Positions 1 to 9,469 of a stretch of 64,000 nucleotides of DNA are shown one piece after another. The position numbers were made by a program, and so were the translations under genes. The notes beneath the pieces are model-generated. The model saw nothing but the letters and a program-made list of their open reading frames with translations, was not told the DNA's origin and searched no databases. The DNA lies in contig NZ_WOFB01000012.1 in assembly GCF_009733865.1 (NCBI RefSeq), positions 154,649 to 218,648 on the forward strand, read 5' to 3'. Numbering within the stretch: the stretch's first letter is position 1; each line of letters starts with the position of its first letter. The DNA comes from Oceanobacillus salinisoli (lineage in GTDB: Bacteria; Bacillota; Bacilli; Bacillales; Amphibacillaceae).

Positions 1-625
1 CACCAAACGCAAACGTATTTTCAGGTAAGAGAATAAAATAGATAAGTGCAATTGGTGTGACCATCATTGTCTCGATTGTCAATCCAAACATCGAACTAAT
101 GTTAACCGTCTTTTTCAGTAACCCGTAAAATCCAAATGTAAAAGCTAATAATAAAGAGACCCAAGGGAATACGCCAAAGCTAAAGGTTAAGTAAATTACA
201 CCGATTCCAGCAAGAAGAAAGGCGATATTTTGACTTCTGGTGGATTTTTCTTTTAATACGATAATGCCAAATAAAATACTTATCAGCGGATTAATGTAAT
301 AGCCAAGGCTTGCCTGGATGACATGATCACTATTCACTGCCCAAATAAAAATAAGCCAATTAAGGCTGATTAAAAAAGAGGCCAGTGCAATACTGAGACA
401 TTTTTTCGGGTGTCGCAGGATATCTTTACACTCGTCTACAAAAGACCGCCACTTTTGTACAACTAAAATAATAACAAGCATGAATACGAAAGACCAAACA
501 ATCCGGTGAGCAAGTATTTCGCCAGAAGGGACATGATTAATGATCTTCCAATAAATGGGTAGGAAACCCCATAACAGATAGGCCCCTACTGTATATATTA
601 TGGCCAGTTTTTCCTGATGCTCCAT
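1..625 (-). CDS. RarD/EamA-family membrane transporter, C-terminus cut by window edge
   Basis: Reading the minus strand from an ATG at 625 gives about 208 residues running off the window start. The N-terminus MEHQEKLAIIYTVGAYLLWG and the following hydrophobic helices (QASLGYYINPLISILFG, then LTFSFGVFPWVSLLLAFTFG) are typical of RarD-type EamA permeases of about 300 residues, ten-helix inner-membrane proteins whose substrates are mostly unknown. The start is fixed by GGAGGAGGT seven bases upstream. It is transcribed away from the next gene. The family call is firm, the substrate is not known, and the last third of the protein lies outside the window. Confidence 0.85.
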   Translation of the reverse strand, partial: MEHQEKLAIIYTVGAYLLWGFLPIYWKIINHVPSGEILAHRIVWSFVFMLVIILVVQKWRSFVDECKDILRHPKKCLSIALASFLISLNWLIFIWAVNSDHVIQASLGYYINPLISILFGIIVLKEKSTRSQNIAFLLAGIGVIYLTFSFGVFPWVSLLLAFTFGFYGLLKKTVNISSMFGLTIETMMVTPIALIYFILLPENTFAFG

Positions 626-861
626 TCAGCACCTCCTCCAATCTTAGTCTAACGTAAAAGCAAATGAAATTAATCCTATTTTAGAGCCAGCCGGGAAATT
701 AAGCAATATCTAATATTAGCGGAAAACGCTTCCAATTATGTGGAGGTAACGCATATAATGGGGTTAAGGCGTTATATTTTCACACGTTAGGAAAGTATAA
801 AATTTTAGCAGGAAGGGACGTAGTAAAAATTTTAATGTACTAATTATAAGAAAAACTAGCA

Positions 862-885
862 CATTCGCTAAAGGACGAGCGAATG
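862..885. repeat. 8-bp inverted repeat upstream of the lyase gene
   Basis: CATTCGCT and AGCGAATG face each other across an 8-base loop about 30 bases before the start of the methionine gamma-lyase gene. It could be a leader hairpin or a regulator site; there is no T-tract after it. No S-box or T-box consensus was recognised in the 290-base gap. Confidence 0.4.
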
Positions 886-917
886 CGAGTTTATCTAAAA
901 GTGGGAGGATGAAAAGC

Positions 918-2102
918 ATGAAAAAGAAATATAAGCATTTTGAGACTGCAGTCATTCATGATGGATACGATGATAAAACCATGTTGGGAAGTTTAACACC
1001 GCCAATTTTCCAAACGTCAACCTATACATTCGATTCAGCTGAGCAGGGGGAGCGGCGTTTTTCAGGAGAAGAAGAGGGGTATATGTATTCCAGGCTAGGA
1101 AATCCAACGGTATCGGTTTTGGAAGAGAAAATGGCCGCTCTGGAAAATGGTGAACGCGGGTTAGCCTTCAGCTCAGGGATGGCTGCTGTTTCAGCTGTTC
1201 TCATTGCCTTGACGAAAGCAAACGACCATATATTGTGTTCCTCAGGTTTATATGGCTGTACATTCGGTCTGCTTGCGATGATGGAGGAGAAATATCATAT
1301 TTCCCTTGATTTTTCTGACATGAATACTGAGGAGGATGTTCGATCAAGGATTAAGCCGGAAACCGCAGTAATTTATGTGGAGACACCGATTAATCCTACG
1401 ATGCAGTTAATTGATTTGCAAATGGTTGCCAAAATTGCCAAGGAGTATGATATTCCCGTTGTTGTTGATAACACATTCTCTTCCCCATATCTTCAGCAGC
1501 CCCTTGAATTAGGCTGTGATGTCGTCATTCATAGTGCTACAAAATATATTGGTGGCCATGGTGATGTCATTGGCGGTCTGGCTATTGGGAGGAAGGAATT
1601 TATGAATGAAGTTGCCGCAACAACACAAAAGGATGTAGGTGGGGTGATGTCTCCATTTGATGCCTGGCTTTTAATCAGAGGCTTAAAAACACTTCCCGTT
1701 CGAATGGATAGGCATTGCGAAAATGCGGAGAAACTGCTCGAACAGCTAAAAGCTCACCCAAAGGTAGGGGAAGTCTATTACCCTCATGATGCGTCTAATC
1801 TACACTATTCGATTGGTAAAAAACAGATGAAAAAAGGCGGGGGAATGATTTCTTTTGAGATAAATGGAACGAAACGTGACGCACAGCAGTTTTTAAACCA
1901 TCTCTATTTTATTAAAATTGGCGTTAGCCTTGGAGATGCACAAACATTGATTGAACATCCTGCAACGATGACTCATGCTGTTGTTCCTGATGAATCCCGC
2001 AAGAAGATGGGGATTACGGATCAGCTAATTCGTTTATCTGTCGGTTTGGAAGCATGGGAAGACATATGGGAAGATTTGGAGCAGGCATTGGACCAGTTAT
2101 AG
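918..2102 (+). CDS. Methionine gamma-lyase (PLP-dependent, Cys/Met metabolism family)
   Basis: 394 residues of the cystathionine gamma-synthase/lyase fold. The PLP-binding lysine lies in VVIHSATKYIGGHGD (about residue 209). The motif LYGCTFG carries the cysteine (about residue 114) that in characterised methionine gamma-lyases sits at the active site, which favours that enzyme over cystathionine synthases or lyases. Predicted reaction: methionine to methanethiol, 2-oxobutyrate and ammonia, in the cytoplasm. An upstream in-frame ATG at 909 overlaps the GGGAGG ribosome site, so the ATG at 918 with nine-base spacing is preferred. It stands alone. O-acetylhomoserine sulfhydrylase is the main alternative. 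Confidence 0.85.
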   Translation: MKKKYKHFETAVIHDGYDDKTMLGSLTPPIFQTSTYTFDSAEQGERRFSGEEEGYMYSRLGNPTVSVLEEKMAALENGERGLAFSSGMAAVSAVLIALTKANDHILCSSGLYGCTFGLLAMMEEKYHISLDFSDMNTEEDVRSRIKPETAVIYVETPINPTMQLIDLQMVAKIAKEYDIPVVVDNTFSSPYLQQPLELGCDVVIHSATKYIGGHGDVIGGLAIGRKEFMNEVAATTQKDVGGVMSPFDAWLLIRGLKTLPVRMDRHCENAEKLLEQLKAHPKVGEVYYPHDASNLHYSIGKKQMKKGGGMISFEINGTKRDAQQFLNHLYFIKIGVSLGDAQTLIEHPATMTHAVVPDESRKKMGITDQLIRLSVGLEAWEDIWEDLEQALDQL

Positions 2103-2156
2103 GCAATAGGTGAGGGACTACACAGAATTGCCCGAATTGCCCGCCCCTCCAACAAG

Positions 2157-2711
2157 TTATGGACGCATTTCCCAAGGCTCCAATGTTCCGATAACGGTTT
2201 CCTTTTGATCGGACTTTATCGCAGTAATCGTTCCTTGGGAAATTTCATCATGGCTAAGCCAGCGTGAGTGGCCATTTTCAATCACAAATCCTAAATATAT
2301 CCGTCTGTACCGGCATGTATCTGGAACAGGCGCTTTTTCTTTTTTTAGGTACGTGGCACTGCCCTGTATATGGAACAGGTACCATGGAATACTAAAACCT
2401 CTAGATTCAATCAAGTGGATGATGGTAGGTAATGCATTTGGGGCCGTGGAATGTATCCAACTGACGACGATTTCCGGGTAGCCATACGTATGGAAAGCAG
2501 ATGTTAACTTTTTGGTTAGCTGCTGATCATCGTGATAATCGACTAATATGGGATGGAGATTTTCAGGATATAAGGCATTTTCCTTCACGCTTTCAAATTT
2601 TTTTCTTTGCCGTGAAACGATTAGGACTTCATACTGATTATTTGCTAACCAAAGACTTACATTCTTTAACATTCCAGTACCGCCAATAACCAATGCACAT
2701 TTCTTTTTCAT
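2157..2711 (-). CDS. Short-chain dehydrogenase-like NAD(P)-binding protein
   Basis: About 184 residues beginning MKKKCALVIGGTGML, a Rossmann GGTGxL nucleotide-binding loop at the extreme N-terminus. No clear YxxxK catalytic pair is visible, and the protein is shorter than classical SDRs (about 250 residues), so it belongs to a short atypical group known mainly from Bacillaceae. The start at 2711 is chosen because GAGGAGG lies nine bases upstream; the in-frame ATG at 2729 sits on top of that ribosome site. It converges with the lyase gene and is divergent from cls. Substrate unknown. Confidence 0.7.
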   Translation of the reverse strand: MKKKCALVIGGTGMLKNVSLWLANNQYEVLIVSRQRKKFESVKENALYPENLHPILVDYHDDQQLTKKLTSAFHTYGYPEIVVSWIHSTAPNALPTIIHLIESRGFSIPWYLFHIQGSATYLKKEKAPVPDTCRYRRIYLGFVIENGHSRWLSHDEISQGTITAIKSDQKETVIGTLEPWEMRP

Positions 2712-2842
2712 CAATGTTCTCCTCCTCATTCCTAATTATATAATAACTAATTGATTTTTCACGATAAATTAATACTTATGCTATGCTAGAGGTAGTATAA
2801 TATTGGTATATTATTCCTTATAGATATGAAGGGAGTTCAACA

Positions 2843-4285
2843 ATGGGAATACTGACATTCTTATTAGGATTCATTATTGTATTTAATATTTTATTGGGTA
2901 TTTCTATTGTTTTTCTTGAAAGGAAAAACGCCACCGCTACTTGGGCGTGGTTAATGGTTCTTTTATTTATTCCGGTATTAGGCTTCGTTCTTTACTTGAT
3001 CTTTGGAAGAACGCTAAATAAAAAGCGTATTTTTACATGGGATAATAAAAGCCGGTCAGAGGTAAAGAAAGTGGTTCAGCAGCAGCTTCAGGCTATAAAG
3101 GAAAAACGTTTAGATTTTTTTAATAAGGAAATGGAGGACTATGCAAGTATCGCTTATTTACACCTTCGAAATGATGAAGCGGTATTTACTCAGGATAATG
3201 ACGTCCAAATTTTTACAGATGGCCTGGAAAAATTCGATGCACTGCTGAATGATATGGAACATGCAAAAAATCATATCCATTTGCAATACTATATTTTAAG
3301 AAACGATGAACTGGGCAAGCGAATTTCTGAGACATTAATAAAAAAAGCAAAAGAAGGGGTAGAAGTTCGGGTTCTATACGATGATATGGGATCCCGATCG
3401 ATAAACAGTAAATTTTTAAAAAGACTGCGTAGAGAAGGTATACAAATTGAAGCATTTTTTCCTTCGCGGTTTCTTCATATTAATTTGGAGATTAACTACC
3501 GCAACCACCGCAAATTAGCAATTATTGATGGGGAAATCGGCTATATTGGCGGATTTAATATTGGTGATGAGTATCTAGGAAAGAAGAAAAGATTCGGTTA
3601 TTGGCGCGACACGCATTTGCGAGTCCGGGGCCATGCCGTCCAAAGTATGCAAACGAGGTTTGTATTGGACTGGAACCATGCTTCCAGAAGAGATATTCTA
3701 TATGAGGAACGGTATTATAATCCTTTGCCGAGTGGAAATGTTGGGATGCAAATTGTATCCAGTGGCCCAGATTCACAATGGGAGCAAATCAAAAACGGAT
3801 ATATTAAAATGATCCTGTCAGCTAAAGAATTTATTTGTATTCAAACACCGTATTTTATTCCGGATGAAAGCCTTCTTGATGCTTTGCGTATTGCATCTTT
3901 TTCTGGTGTTCAGGTGAGGCTGATGATTCCGAACAAACCGGATCACCCCTTTGTCTACTGGGCAACCCTTTCCTATTGTGGGGATTTATTGGATGCGGGG
4001 GCAGAAGTTTATATTTATCAAAACGGATTTCTGCATGCGAAGACGATTGTCGTAGATGGAAAGATAGCTTCAGTAGGGACCGCCAATATTGATGTGCGCA
4101 GTTTCCGGCTGAACTTTGAAGTAAATGCCTTTTTGTATGATATGGGGATTTCAAAAAAACTCGTTGCAGCGTTTAATGACGATATTAAGCTCTCCACACA
4201 AATGACGAAAAAATTATATGATAGACGTACCATTGGAATTCGTTTTAAAGAATCGATATCACGATTAATTTCGCCAGTGCTATAA
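2843..4285 (+). CDS. cls: Cardiolipin synthase
   Basis: 480 residues. Two N-terminal transmembrane helices (about 3-25 and 32-54) are followed by two phospholipase-D HKD motifs: His222/Lys224/Asp229 in NHRKLAIIDG and His398/Lys400/Asp405 in LHAKTIVVDG, each followed by a GG or GTAN stretch as in bacterial Cls. The enzyme condenses two phosphatidylglycerols into cardiolipin and glycerol at the membrane. Length matches Firmicute Cls enzymes. Ribosome site GGGAG precedes the ATG. The next gene follows after 20 bases, so co-transcription is likely. Confidence 0.95.
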   Translation: MGILTFLLGFIIVFNILLGISIVFLERKNATATWAWLMVLLFIPVLGFVLYLIFGRTLNKKRIFTWDNKSRSEVKKVVQQQLQAIKEKRLDFFNKEMEDYASIAYLHLRNDEAVFTQDNDVQIFTDGLEKFDALLNDMEHAKNHIHLQYYILRNDELGKRISETLIKKAKEGVEVRVLYDDMGSRSINSKFLKRLRREGIQIEAFFPSRFLHINLEINYRNHRKLAIIDGEIGYIGGFNIGDEYLGKKKRFGYWRDTHLRVRGHAVQSMQTRFVLDWNHASRRDILYEERYYNPLPSGNVGMQIVSSGPDSQWEQIKNGYIKMILSAKEFICIQTPYFIPDESLLDALRIASFSGVQVRLMIPNKPDHPFVYWATLSYCGDLLDAGAEVYIYQNGFLHAKTIVVDGKIASVGTANIDVRSFRLNFEVNAFLYDMGISKKLVAAFNDDIKLSTQMTKKLYDRRTIGIRFKESISRLISPVL

Positions 4286-4305
4286 CATAGGAGGATTTAT
4301 GCAAT

Positions 4306-4806
4306 ATGAAAGCAAAAGCTTGTTCTGAATCAAAAGCAGTAAAAACAACACTCATTTTCCCACCTGATACAAATAATCATGGTACCCTTTTTGGTGGTAA
4401 GCTGTTGGCTCATATTGATGATGTTGCATCGATTGCGGCCATCAAACATGCGAGACAGCCTGTTGTTACAGCATCTACAGATTCCGTTGATTTTCTGTCC
4501 CCAGTTACAGTAGGACAAACCATTAACATTGAAGCATTTGTAACATGGACACATCGTACATCCATGGAAGTTTTTGTCAGAGTTGTAACCGAGAATTTAT
4601 TGACCGGAGAGGAGAAAGTATGCAATACAGCTTTCTTAACGTTTGTGTCTATTGATGAAAGTGGCAGACCTGTACCAGTACCACCGGTTTATCCAGAAAC
4701 AGAACATGAAAAAAGACTTCATGAAAGCGGACCAAAACGGGCACAGCAACGAAAAGAAAGAAGACAGCGTTCCAAAGAATTTGCAGAGGAATTTGGAATG
4801 GAGTGA
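4306..4806 (+). CDS. Acyl-CoA thioesterase, hotdog fold (YkhA type)
   Basis: 166 residues with the hotdog-thioesterase signature NNHGTLFGGKLLAHIDDVA, containing the conserved Asn-His-x-Gly and Asp positions, then a VTASTDSVDF strand. The C-terminal 35 residues are rich in Lys, Arg and Glu. It hydrolyses acyl-CoA in the cytoplasm; chain-length preference cannot be read from sequence. An AGGAGG site lies upstream and the gene starts 20 bases after cls, suggesting a lipid-related operon. Confidence 0.9.
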   Translation: MKAKACSESKAVKTTLIFPPDTNNHGTLFGGKLLAHIDDVASIAAIKHARQPVVTASTDSVDFLSPVTVGQTINIEAFVTWTHRTSMEVFVRVVTENLLTGEEKVCNTAFLTFVSIDESGRPVPVPPVYPETEHEKRLHESGPKRAQQRKERRQRSKEFAEEFGME

Positions 4807-4889
4807 AAAAAGTAAGTGAAGAAATTTGCTGGATTTTGTAGAAGTGGAAGGGCATTTATCGGTATACTTAAAGGGGAAGGAGTATATGG

Positions 4890-5027
4890 ATGATGTTCAA
4901 AAACCTAAAGGATACATTCAATCGGTTAGCAGATAAAAAAGGGTATAAAGCGGTTATGTCGATTTTAAAAATAGTGTTTGCTGTTTTAATGGCAATTATT
5001 GCTCTCATAATAGCCGCTTTTATTTAA
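4890..5027 (+). CDS. Small single-helix membrane protein, unknown function
   Basis: A 45-codon reading frame starting MMFKNLKDTFNRLADKKG and ending in one long hydrophobic helix (about residues 22-45, VMSILKIVFAVLMAIIALI). GGGGAAGGAG lies seven bases before the ATG, which supports translation. The N-terminal half is basic and amphipathic. An overlapping ATG at 4886 gives only a 16-residue peptide. No family recognised. It follows the thioesterase by 83 bases. Confidence 0.6.
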   Translation: MMFKNLKDTFNRLADKKGYKAVMSILKIVFAVLMAIIALIIAAFI

Positions 5028-5064
5028 TGATTTCGAATTATTTTTACAATGAAGAACAAGAAAG

Positions 5065-5088
5065 AGGACTGCGGGAGTTCACAGTCCT
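5065..5088. terminator. Hairpin between convergent genes, likely terminator
   Basis: AGGACTG (5065-5071) pairs with CAGTCCT (5082-5088). On the minus strand the stem is followed by a pyrimidine-rich run (CTTTCTTGTTCTTC), so it probably ends the HxlR gene and may act in both directions. The arm at 5088 abuts the regulator's stop codon. Confidence 0.5.
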
Positions 5089-5421
5089 TTATGATTCATG
5101 TGATTTTTCTACTTCTTCATGTGTAACATGGTCAGTGGCCCAGTTTTGAATTTCTTTTATGACGGGTTCTAACGCTTTGCCTTTTTCTGATAAAGAATAC
5201 TCAATCCGTACAGGAAATTCTGAATAAATATTCCGTTCAACAATACCTTCTTTTTCTAGCATTTTTAAACGATCAGAGAGTAATCTCCCACTAATTGGCA
5301 AATCTGCTTCCATCTCAGAAAAGCGCTTCGTTCCTTCCAATAAGTCAAATAAAATGAGTCCAACCCAGCGTGTGCTTAGAAGTCCCATTGCTTTTTCAAA
5401 TCGTGGACATAAATTCTCCAT
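5089..5421 (-). CDS. HxlR-family winged-helix regulator, YodB/CatR-like
   Basis: 110 residues, one HxlR winged helix covering nearly the whole chain (STRWVGLILFDLLEGTKRFS, then ISGRLLSDRLKMLEKEGIV and the wing VRIEYSLSEKG). A single early cysteine in MENLCPRFEKAMGLL is at the position used by B. subtilis YodB and CatR to sense quinones and diamide, so redox sensing is a reasonable inference. The ATG at 5421 with GAGGTG six bases upstream is preferred over the GTG at 5430. No obvious target gene is adjacent apart from itself and the downstream divergent aminopeptidase. Confidence 0.8.
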   Translation of the reverse strand: MENLCPRFEKAMGLLSTRWVGLILFDLLEGTKRFSEMEADLPISGRLLSDRLKMLEKEGIVERNIYSEFPVRIEYSLSEKGKALEPVIKEIQNWATDHVTHEEVEKSHES

Positions 5422-5469
5422 TCTGATCACCTCACTCTACTAGGTTCATCTATACTAAATTCATGCTAA

Positions 5470-5482
5470 TTACAAAAAGTAA
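5470..5482. promoter_or_regulatory. Candidate operator palindrome for the HxlR regulator
   Basis: TTACAAAAAGTAA, a perfect TTAC/GTAA palindrome with five A between the arms, lies about 50 bases upstream of the regulator. It resembles in shape the TTAC-n-GTAA boxes bound by YodB-type proteins. The assignment is by resemblance and position only. Confidence 0.4.
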
Positions 5483-5716
5483 CTTAATATTATATTATCA
5501 AATTCTTTTCTTTGAGTAAATAGTAATAGAAATTTGCCCTAGATAGGACTCTCTTATAACAGCGCGTTATCGATGCTGAAATCCAAAGTAAAAGGTGAAT
5601 CTTACCGGGGTTACCAGTATTTTCCGGTACTTCAAGTTGTGTGAGTATGTTTGGTAATTTATATATATTTGTGGAATAATAACGGTATACGAAATAAATG
5701 GTTGGAGGTAAATAGG

Positions 5717-6943
5717 ATGGTAGATGAGAAAACCCTTGAAAAATATGCAGAATTAGCCTTAAAAACGGGGGTTAGTTTGCAACCGAATCAGGCTTTAATG
5801 ATTAATGCGCCGATAGAGGGTGCTGATTTCACAAGAATTGTTGCAAGAAAAGCATATGAATTAGGTGCAAAAGACGTACATATCAACTGGTCAGATGATG
5901 AATTGACATTGTTGAAATATGAGAATGCACCAGATGAAGTGATTGGTTCGTTCCCGGATTGGAGAGTCAAGCTTTATGACATGTATGCAGAGGATGGAGC
6001 AGCTGTGTTGAGCATTCGTTCTACTAACCCGGATTTACTGCAGGATATTGATCCTAAACGGGTAGCGATGGCAAACAAAGCATCAGCGGAAGCAATGAAG
6101 AACTTCCGCAAATATACGATGAACGACAAAATCCCTTGGTCGATTATTTCCATTCCTTCTGGGGACTGGGCACAGAAAATCTTTCCGGATCAATCAAAGG
6201 AAGAGGCGGTGCAAAGTCTTTGGGAGGCCATTCTGAAAATTGTCCGTGTGGATAAGGATGATCCTGTTGCTGCTTGGGATGAGCATAATGCCACATTAAA
6301 ATCCAAGCGTGAAGAATTAAACGAGAAGAATTATAAGAAATTAATTTTTAAAGCGCCGGGTACCGATTTGGAATTGGAGCTTCCTGAGGGTCATGTTTGG
6401 AAAGGTGGTTCTGCAGTAGCGGAATCGGGAGTTGTATTTAATCCGAATATGCCAACAGAAGAAGTATTCTCCATGCCGCATAAATATGGTGTCAATGGAA
6501 CGGTTTCCAGTACGAAGCCACTGAACTATGGGGGAAGTGTCATAGATAACTTCAGCCTAACGTTTAAAGATGGGAAAGTGGTTGATTTCAAAGCGGAAAA
6601 GGGAGAAGAAGTGTTAAAACATCTGCTTGATTCTGACGAAGGTGCACGTAGATTGGGAGAAGTTGCCCTTGTTCCGCATGAATCACCGGTTTCACAATCT
6701 GGTCTCATTTTTTACAACACGTTATTTGACGAAAATGCTTCATGCCATATCGCTCTCGGGAAAGCGTATCCAACTAACGTGAAGGATGGTTCAGCAATGT
6801 CAGATGAGGAACTGGACCAGCATGGTGTCAATGATAGCCTTATCCACGTTGACTTCATGATTGGCTCAGAAAAACTGGATATCGACGGCATTAAACAGGA
6901 CGGCACAACCGAACCAGTCTTCCGCAACGGAACCTGGACCTAA
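5717..6943 (+). CDS. ampS: M29-family aminopeptidase (AmpS/PepS)
   Basis: 408 residues. The chain matches the M29 metallo-aminopeptidases along its length: N-terminal YAELALKTGVSLQPNQALMI, central ELELPEGHVWKGGSAVAESG with metal-ligand glutamates, and the C-terminal SGLIFYNTLFDENASCHIA with acid/His ligands. B. subtilis AmpS has almost the same length. It removes N-terminal residues from peptides in the cytoplasm. The ATG at 5717 follows GGAGG by nine bases; the in-frame ATG 66 bases earlier has no ribosome site. A typical A+T-rich promoter area precedes it. Confidence 0.92.
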   Translation: MVDEKTLEKYAELALKTGVSLQPNQALMINAPIEGADFTRIVARKAYELGAKDVHINWSDDELTLLKYENAPDEVIGSFPDWRVKLYDMYAEDGAAVLSIRSTNPDLLQDIDPKRVAMANKASAEAMKNFRKYTMNDKIPWSIISIPSGDWAQKIFPDQSKEEAVQSLWEAILKIVRVDKDDPVAAWDEHNATLKSKREELNEKNYKKLIFKAPGTDLELELPEGHVWKGGSAVAESGVVFNPNMPTEEVFSMPHKYGVNGTVSSTKPLNYGGSVIDNFSLTFKDGKVVDFKAEKGEEVLKHLLDSDEGARRLGEVALVPHESPVSQSGLIFYNTLFDENASCHIALGKAYPTNVKDGSAMSDEELDQHGVNDSLIHVDFMIGSEKLDIDGIKQDGTTEPVFRNGTWT

Positions 6944-7022
6944 GAGGTGCCTGTCACTTCCCGGTTTTTGTCGAATTTTGGCTGTGAAACAATGGCCCTA
7001 TCCAATCTCTTAAAAACAAAAA

Positions 7023-7047
7023 ATCCGCTCCATCCCAAGGAGCGGAT
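7023..7047 (-). terminator. Rho-independent terminator of recQ
   Basis: ATCCGCTCC and GGAGCGGAT form a nine-base stem with a seven-base loop. On the minus strand it is followed by TTTTGTTTTT, directly after the recQ stop. Confidence 0.85.
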
Positions 7048-7053
7048 AAAACC

Positions 7054-9195
7054 CTACATGAATTCATTTTTAATTAGTACAGCTTTTATTTTTGTATAAT
7101 CATATTCTTCCGGCAAAGCTTCTTTCAAAGGTTTCAGCCTTTGTTCGGTTATTTCCTCTCTGGCTGCTAAAACGGCTGCTTCCTCTTCTTTATTAAAAAA
7201 GATTTCCCATGCGAGGGGGTGTCCATCCTTGTAAGCTTTGAATATATGACTCTCAATTGTTTGCTTCGACATATCGCGGACAGCTGCAATCTCTTTTAAC
7301 GATTTGCCGGACCGAAACATTTGATAACTAATCAAATGGCTGGGCCGATCATCATCGGGATTCCCTGGCTTAGGTTTAGGGGTGGAAGAATCGGTGATAC
7401 GAACCCGCTTCTTTACATCCGGATGGTCAGACCGCCACTTTCGAATAACATCTAAAAAGGCTTCCCCATATTGTTCGTACTTCTTCTCTCCGACACCTTT
7501 AATCTCAAGCATGTCCTCTTTTTCAGTAGGGAAGTAGCGGCTTAGTTCCTTTAATGTGGCATCGGAAAATAAGACGTATGGTGGAACGCCTTTCTCATCA
7601 GCAATTTCTTTACGTAATGCACGAAGATCGGAGAACAGGTCTTCAAAATAATCTGCTTCCTCACTGGCCGGAATGGTGGTGGTAAACATTTCAACCCGCT
7701 GATTTCCCTTTAAAACATCCACAGATTTTTGATTCAGCTTTAATGTTGGATATTTACCTTCTTCGGTTGCAAGCAGTCTTTCGGCTATGAGAAATTGAAT
7801 CTGTTCGGTAAGTTCCTTTTCGGTGTAGGCGGACATGATGCCGTATGTGGTCAGTTTATTTAGCCCAAATTCCTTCACTTTCTTGTCCCTTGACCCCTTT
7901 AAAACTTTGGCAGTCATCGTAACGCCGAATCGTTCTCCCATCCTTTTTACGCATGATAGGATTTTTTGCGCCTCTTCCGTAATATCGCTTTTCTCCTGTC
8001 GCTCGACACAATTGCTGCAGCGTCCGCATCCATTTACTGGCTTCGTATCATCAAAATAATCCAAAATAAAAGCCTGCAGACAACTGTGGGTGTGACAGTA
8101 ATTGATCATTTCCTGAAGTTTTCGGTATTCATCTTGCTTAGAAGACTCGTCCATCATCGATTGTTCAATGAGAAACTTTTGCAGTTGGACATCCTGTGCG
8201 GAGAACAATAGGATACAATCACTTGGCTCCCCGTCACGGCCGGCCCTCCCAGCTTCCTGATAATAGGATTCAATATTCATTGGCATCGCATAATGAATGA
8301 CATATCGCACATTGGATTTGTCAATACCCATACCAAATGCATTGGTCGCTATCATGATTGTTGTTTCATCATGAATAAAAGAACTTTGTGCTTGTTTCCG
8401 ATCCACTTCGGACATTCCAGCATGGTACTTTGCAACGGATACACCACGTCGGGTCAATTGGTCGTGAAGGGTGTCTGCCTGTTTCCGGGTTGCCGTATAT
8501 ATAATTCCTGACTCATCCGTATGTTCGTTTAAAAAGGAGCGGATATAACTTGCCTTATCCTTCCCTTTGACGACATGAAAAGCTAAGTTTTCCCGTTCGA
8601 ACCCGGTGTTCACTACATGGTGGATGTTCAGTAGTTGCTGGATATCGGAAATGACCTCTTCTGTTGCCGTAGCGGTTAAGGCTACAAAGACAGGGATGTT
8701 TTGAAATCCTTTTAAATTCGTAACAATGGAACGATAGCTTGGCCGAAAGTCATGTCCCCATTGAGAAATACAATGTGCTTCATCAAAAGCAACCAGGGCA
8801 ATTTGAATACGTTTTATTACATTCACAAAAATCCCTGATTCAAATCGTTCTGGAGCTACGTAGACAAACTTATAACGGCCAGATGAAACGTCATTTAATC
8901 TCGTTTGCTGTTCCGATGGGCTGAGGGAGCTATTAATATATGTAGCAGGGATACCATAAGAATTCAGTGCATCCACCTGGTCCTTCATTAATGAGATTAA
9001 TGGGGAAATAATGATCGCTGTTCCATCCATGGATAAACCGGGGATTTGGTAGCATAGGGACTTCCCGCCACCTGTAGGCATGACAGCAAGTGTATTGTTC
9101 AAATGCAAAATCTGCTCAATCGTATCTTTCTGGCCTGGACGAAAAGACTCATAACCAAAATAGGTTTGCAGAATTTTCTCCTCTTTTGTAATCAT
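7054..9195 (-). CDS. recQ: ATP-dependent DNA helicase RecQ
   Basis: 713 residues with the full RecQ order: Walker A PTGGGKS (40-46), DEAH box at 138-141 followed by the aromatic-rich SQWGHDFRPSY loop, ALTATAT motif, and GRAGRDGEPSD motif VI. The zinc-binding cysteines (CHTHSCLQ, then CGRCSNC) and RQC region follow, then an HRDC domain (LKELSRYFPTEKEDML, IKGVGEKKYEQYG). A final helix-turn-helix-like tail (GKSLKEIAAVRDMSKQTIES) is present as in other long Firmicute RecQs. It unwinds DNA 3' to 5' in recombination and fork repair. AAAGGAGG precedes the ATG. Monocistronic, with its own terminator. Confidence 0.95.
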   Translation of the reverse strand: MITKEEKILQTYFGYESFRPGQKDTIEQILHLNNTLAVMPTGGGKSLCYQIPGLSMDGTAIIISPLISLMKDQVDALNSYGIPATYINSSLSPSEQQTRLNDVSSGRYKFVYVAPERFESGIFVNVIKRIQIALVAFDEAHCISQWGHDFRPSYRSIVTNLKGFQNIPVFVALTATATEEVISDIQQLLNIHHVVNTGFERENLAFHVVKGKDKASYIRSFLNEHTDESGIIYTATRKQADTLHDQLTRRGVSVAKYHAGMSEVDRKQAQSSFIHDETTIMIATNAFGMGIDKSNVRYVIHYAMPMNIESYYQEAGRAGRDGEPSDCILLFSAQDVQLQKFLIEQSMMDESSKQDEYRKLQEMINYCHTHSCLQAFILDYFDDTKPVNGCGRCSNCVERQEKSDITEEAQKILSCVKRMGERFGVTMTAKVLKGSRDKKVKEFGLNKLTTYGIMSAYTEKELTEQIQFLIAERLLATEEGKYPTLKLNQKSVDVLKGNQRVEMFTTTIPASEEADYFEDLFSDLRALRKEIADEKGVPPYVLFSDATLKELSRYFPTEKEDMLEIKGVGEKKYEQYGEAFLDVIRKWRSDHPDVKKRVRITDSSTPKPKPGNPDDDRPSHLISYQMFRSGKSLKEIAAVRDMSKQTIESHIFKAYKDGHPLAWEIFFNKEEEAAVLAAREEITEQRLKPLKEALPEEYDYTKIKAVLIKNEFM

Positions 9196-9469
9196 GAATA
9201 CAATCCTCCTTTGTATTATTTTTGGAGCCCATTTTATAACTTACAATAGATTAATCCTACCATAAATTTATATAAATTGGCCCCTTATATCGAAATTTAG
9301 AATTTTGATAATAGGACACACTAATAGGTATAAACTAATAGAGCCATACTGTAATGGAACTAGAACTACAAGTATCTTTACTTCTTATTACAACAGAGCC
9401 TAATTCATTTACATACCTCGTCTACATCTATAAAATAACCCTATACACTTTTAACTAAGGAGGGATGAG

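Noticed and set aside
626..917. S-box or T-box leader for methionine gamma-lyase
   Set aside because: None of the conserved leader motifs was found; only a simple hairpin.
764..955. 63-residue minus-strand frame upstream of the lyase gene
   Set aside because: No ribosome site and it overlaps the start of the lyase gene.
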